Source: Mycobacteroides immunogenum (GTDB lineage: Bacteria > Actinomycetota > Actinomycetes > Mycobacteriales > Mycobacteriaceae). From it: a stretch of 64,000 bases of DNA. The notes under the pieces are model-generated. The model was given only the letters and a program-made list of their open reading frames with translations, had not been told where the DNA came from and searched no databases. This document shows, piece by piece, positions 61,783 through 64,000 of this stretch. The stretch is taken from assembly GCF_001605725.1 (NCBI RefSeq), contig NZ_CP011530.1:1922001-1986000 (forward strand). The letters run 5' to 3'. A program made the position numbers and the translations under genes. How positions within the stretch are numbered: position 1 is the stretch's first letter; every line of letters starts with the position of its first letter.

Positions 61783-62315
61783 GGTATCAATCTCTCGCTA
61801 CGTTGGCTGTCTCCGCGACTTGCGCGGCAAGCGTCGCGTTCGGCGTGTCCGCGTGCAACCAGTCCGATGGGTCTGGCCAGCGCGCCACGGGCGCGACCGC
61901 CATCCCCCACAACACAGTCCCCGGCCAGGCGCTCGTCGAGCGGCTCAACCAAGTGAAGTCCTGTGGCCCGCACATCGGATTCGACGGACGGGCCATCGAA
62001 GACAAGCTGGGAAACCAGTTGCCACAGCTCTCCGTCGTCGCTGACCGTCTTGCCGAGGTCACTCCGCGCGGAGACACCGTGTTCATCGACCATCAGGTGG
62101 ATCAGATCGCCTACTACCGCAATGTCGTGTGGTCCGAAATGGTTGTGGGCGTGCACGACAACGACGCCAACATGGACATCCTGTTGCAGGCTGACAAGGA
62201 CAGTTGGGAGCGGTTCCTGAACCACACTGTCGTAGAGTTGGAGCAGGGCAAGGACATCCCGGACGCAGACGTTGATGGGCTGTTCCCTCCTCAGGACAAC
62301 CCATGCCATAGCTGA
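61779..62315 (+). CDS. Lipoprotein, paralogue of 55070-55570
   Basis: 178 aa from GTG 61779 (overlaps the preceding TGA). Signal with lipobox VSAC (near residue 26). The C-terminal KDIPDADVDGLFPPQDNPC matches the end of the lipoprotein at 55070-55570. Last gene of the element, about 200 bp before attR. Confidence 0.72.
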   Translation: MRYQSLATLAVSATCAASVAFGVSACNQSDGSGQRATGATAIPHNTVPGQALVERLNQVKSCGPHIGFDGRAIEDKLGNQLPQLSVVADRLAEVTPRGDTVFIDHQVDQIAYYRNVVWSEMVVGVHDNDANMDILLQADKDSWERFLNHTVVELEQGKDIPDADVDGLFPPQDNPCHS

Positions 62316-62379
62316 CCTTTCGGTCAGTCGCATAGCGGCGCGGATGCCAGCGTCCCGCGACACCTGACCTCCCAGAAAC

Positions 62380-62401
62380 ATGGTCGATTTATGGTCGGTT
62401 T
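62380..62401 (+). promoter_or_regulatory. Tandem 11-bp repeat near attR (candidate integrase arm sites)
   Basis: atggtcgattt (62380) and atggtcggttt (62391), period 11, the same pair as at 28943-28953/28954-28964. Location inside both ends fits integrase arm-type sites. Confidence 0.65.
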
Positions 62402-62511
62402 ATGACAAGCTGGAAGACCCCTGGTCCTTCTGTTATCGATAGATAACAAGTAAGAAATACCTGGTCAAAGTGTATTCAAGGGAATCTGCACGGATTGGAG
62501 CGGGGGTCTTT

Positions 62512-62554
62512 CTCATAATCCATTGGTCGCGGGTTCGAGCCCCGCCCGCCCTAC
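62512..62554 (+). repeat. attR: 43-bp direct repeat, copy 2 (tRNA-Met 3' fragment)
   Basis: Identical to 28843-28885; carries the anticodon loop to the acceptor end of tRNA-Met without the 5' half, so it is not a working tRNA. Confidence 0.93.
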
Positions 62555-62750
62555 TTTAGAGGCTGTATGACGTCGGGTGATGCTTTACGTTTTGTCTGCG
62601 GTTGATGGGTGACAGTGTTTCGGCTGATGCCTTACGCCTGTTTCGGTTGATCGTTGACACTCCCTCGATCAACCTCGGCGTTCGGCTATAACCTTGAACG
62701 AATTGGAGCGGGCTCGATCCGGTCTCAGGGTCTCAGGGAGGGGCAGTTTC

Positions 62751-64000
62751 GTGACGTTATCAGGGGGGTTGGGGGCACCGTTGCGGGAGACGTGGATTCG
62801 CCGCGTCCGAATGATTCAGGCCATACTCGCGGTCGCCGCCTTAGCGGGGGCGTGCTTGGTTGCCTCAACTAATCCACTTGCACAGTGGTGGTTTTGGGTA
62901 GGCGCGACGACCGCTCTGACTATCGCTGTCGTCGAACCTTACTTTACCGGGGTCACCGGTGCGCTGTTGTTCAGCCTCGGAGCATTAGGCGCTGGCTTGA
63001 CAGCCAATCGTCAGGGTGTCGAACCCCTATGGGCCGTCTACTTTGGCTTAGCCGTAGCCGTATTTGCAACCTCAGCGTTATCAATCGCCAGTGGGGAAGG
63101 ACGACTTCGAGATGCTACCCATTGGATCGCCACTCGATTCGGCCGTCCACTCTGGTTGGGGACGTCAGCTGTCTTAATCGAGGTGATTCGCAAAGCAAGC
63201 GGGGGCACGCTCGTCGGCGCGACCCCGCTTGCGATCGGAGCATTGCTTGCCCTCGTGCTCGCGTCTCCCGATTGGTATCGCCTGTTTATCGCCGTCGCGC
63301 CAGCTCTTGGCGGACTTGCGACGTTGGAAACAGCTATCGAGCCCAACGTCGTATTGCTTACTACTGATCAGCGTTTCGTACCGGGGTCCGCCGTCGATGT
63401 CGAGGGCATTCACGCCTCCCGAGGAGTCGTAATCGGAAATCTTGCCCATAAAGGGGGAAATCGCATCCGAGTCGCACTGGAGCGGCCTTGGTTCGACGTA
63501 GCGCAACGCAGTGGTCAGCAATGCACGGTTGTTGCTGCATCTTCAGCGACGCAGGCGGTTGCGATCGTGGCTGAGGGCTCAACGGATCTAAACTTGAGCT
63601 TGCGGTTGTTTGGCTCGTTGGCCCGAGGCGACACGGTGTACTGGCAGGATTCAGCAACGGGTCGAAAGTACCTGTATCAAGTCCTGGGTCGCGAGTTGTC
63701 ACGGGAGGTGTGGGACGGTTCTTCTGTGGTCGCGGAGCATGGAACGGCGGTGATGCTCGGCACGGTCGAGCCCGGGGGTATTGTTCGGAACGCTGCGTTG
63801 CCAGCGCCATATGTGCCAGTGTTTCCGGCAGATGCTGTCTCAGGAACGTTGCCTAATGGCTATGGCCGAATCGGCAAAATTTCGGGCACTGAAGTGCCTT
63901 TTGGGATTTCGGCTGAGCAGCTGAGCGCACACCACCTTGCCATTCTCGGAATGTCCGGCATGGGCAAGACGACAGTTGCCCGCAGGGTGTTGAATCTTCT
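62751..64000 (+). CDS. Membrane-anchored HerA-like ATPase (partial, runs off window)
   Basis: Open from GTG 62751 (gggagggg upstream) to the window end, 416 codons. Several hydrophobic helices in residues about 22-90 and 125-195, then a beta-rich region (about 220-390, VGGN-type HAS-barrel-like strands) and Walker A GMSGMGKTTVARR at about 403. This order fits HerA/DUF87-type hexameric ATPases with a membrane anchor. TTA, CTA and GTA codons are more frequent than in the backbone, suggesting transfer. HerA proteins are parts of several defence systems; partners would lie beyond the window. Confidence 0.7.
   Translation, partial: MTLSGGLGAPLRETWIRRVRMIQAILAVAALAGACLVASTNPLAQWWFWVGATTALTIAVVEPYFTGVTGALLFSLGALGAGLTANRQGVEPLWAVYFGLAVAVFATSALSIASGEGRLRDATHWIATRFGRPLWLGTSAVLIEVIRKASGGTLVGATPLAIGALLALVLASPDWYRLFIAVAPALGGLATLETAIEPNVVLLTTDQRFVPGSAVDVEGIHASRGVVIGNLAHKGGNRIRVALERPWFDVAQRSGQQCTVVAASSATQAVAIVAEGSTDLNLSLRLFGSLARGDTVYWQDSATGRKYLYQVLGRELSREVWDGSSVVAEHGTAVMLGTVEPGGIVRNAALPAPYVPVFPADAVSGTLPNGYGRIGKISGTEVPFGISAEQLSAHHLAILGMSGMGKTTVARRVLNL

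Larger units (their letters stand above)
28843..62554. mobile_element. 33.7 kb integrative, probably conjugative element (AICE-like) in tRNA-Met
   Basis: Bounded by a perfect 43-bp direct repeat of the tRNA-Met 3' end. Content in order: integrase and XRE repressor (leftward), excisionase-like gene, methyltransferases and small Zn proteins, serine recombinase, WXG-type toxin cassette (leftward), lipoprotein/protease genes, palindromic region and primase-helicase, DUF2637 protein, 12-bp array, TraB/FtsK-like translocase, envelope proteins, and a second transfer-like operon. No capsid, portal, terminase, tail or lysis gene and no relaxase was seen. Integrase + replication module + TraB-type translocase is the definition of an AICE. 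Transfer ability is inferred. Confidence 0.8.
62316..62750. other. Gene-free right boundary of the element and beyond
   Basis: Holds arm-type repeats (62380-62401), a small inverted repeat gttatc-gata-gataac (about 62431-62446), the 43-bp attR, and beyond it three degenerate gtttcgg/ctgat-type words (about 62590-62660) that may be remains of an insertion-sequence end. No gene recognised. Confidence 0.55.

Noticed and set aside
28843..62554. Calling the 33.7 kb element a prophage
   Set aside because: No terminase, portal, capsid, tail or lysis gene could be seen; the translocase, DUF2637 and 12-bp array fit a conjugative-type element better.
62512..62584. Second tRNA-Met
   Set aside because: Only the 3' 43 bp are present, as the att duplicate.
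62590..62660. Insertion-sequence end
   Set aside because: Only short degenerate gtttcgg/ctgat-like words; no transposase or clear terminal inverted repeat, so not called.

Overview
The window is high-GC mycobacterial chromosome. A PPE-family protein, UspABC, DUF3558, DUF5642 and DUF2599 proteins, an Rv2326c/Rv2325c-type ECF transporter and an Rv2315c/Rv2314c-type TldD/TldE pair, together with the density of integrated elements, suggest the Mycobacteroides abscessus-chelonae group. The species call is an inference from gene content.

Layout. (1) 1-2747 is the right end of an integrated phage-like element: a small membrane protein of holin type, a terminator, a DUF4241 cargo gene and a tyrosine integrase, ending at a displaced 3' fragment of a tRNA-Asn gene. 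(2) 2748-4161 is a scar with an integrase remnant and a decayed partial duplicate of the DUF2599 gene found intact at 9300-10517. (3) 4162-28760 is chromosomal backbone: a thioesterase, a small cluster of WXG-like and lipoprotein genes, a DUF2599/LppU-like pair, a hydrolase, a VIT-family transporter, a fused ECF transporter with its EcfT, uspABC (split by a PPE gene and a small opposing gene), TldD/TldE, and an OmpR-type two-component system overlapping a DUF4173 membrane protein gene. (4) tRNA-Met(CAT) at 28811-28884 is the target of a 33.7 kb integrated element bounded by a perfect 43-bp direct repeat (28843-28885 and 62512-62554). (5) After the right att site a foreign-looking gene for a membrane-anchored HerA-like ATPase begins and runs off the window.

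The 33.7 kb element carries no recognisable capsid, tail or terminase gene. It encodes integrase, an XRE repressor, an excisionase-like protein, three DNA methyltransferases without a partner nuclease, a serine recombinase, a WXG-type polymorphic toxin cassette, a replication module (TOPRIM-like/D5 primase-helicase behind very large palindromes), a DUF2637 protein, a six-unit array with exact 12-bp period, an FtsK/TraB-like DNA translocase, and many lipoproteins, secreted proteins and T7SS-like proteins. It looks like an actinobacterial integrative and conjugative element (AICE-like: double-stranded DNA pumped by a TraB-type translocase, no relaxase), elaborated with mycobacterial envelope and type VII-like proteins.

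The features most likely to be new are: (a) a nested set of perfect inverted repeats (arms of 67, 349 and 418 bp) upstream of the replication genes; (b) a structured leader present twice, with compensatory-looking stem changes; (c) a second transfer-like operon at 59.3-62.3 kb that parallels the first in gene order but keeps only the N-terminal region of the translocase, on its own membrane anchor, without the ATPase; (d) two paralogous XRE regulators with the same operator controlling two separate operons; (e) a toxin whose C-terminal region looks like the Ntox15/Tde DNase of type VI systems, paired with a Tdi-like immunity protein but mounted on a WXG-type N-terminus.
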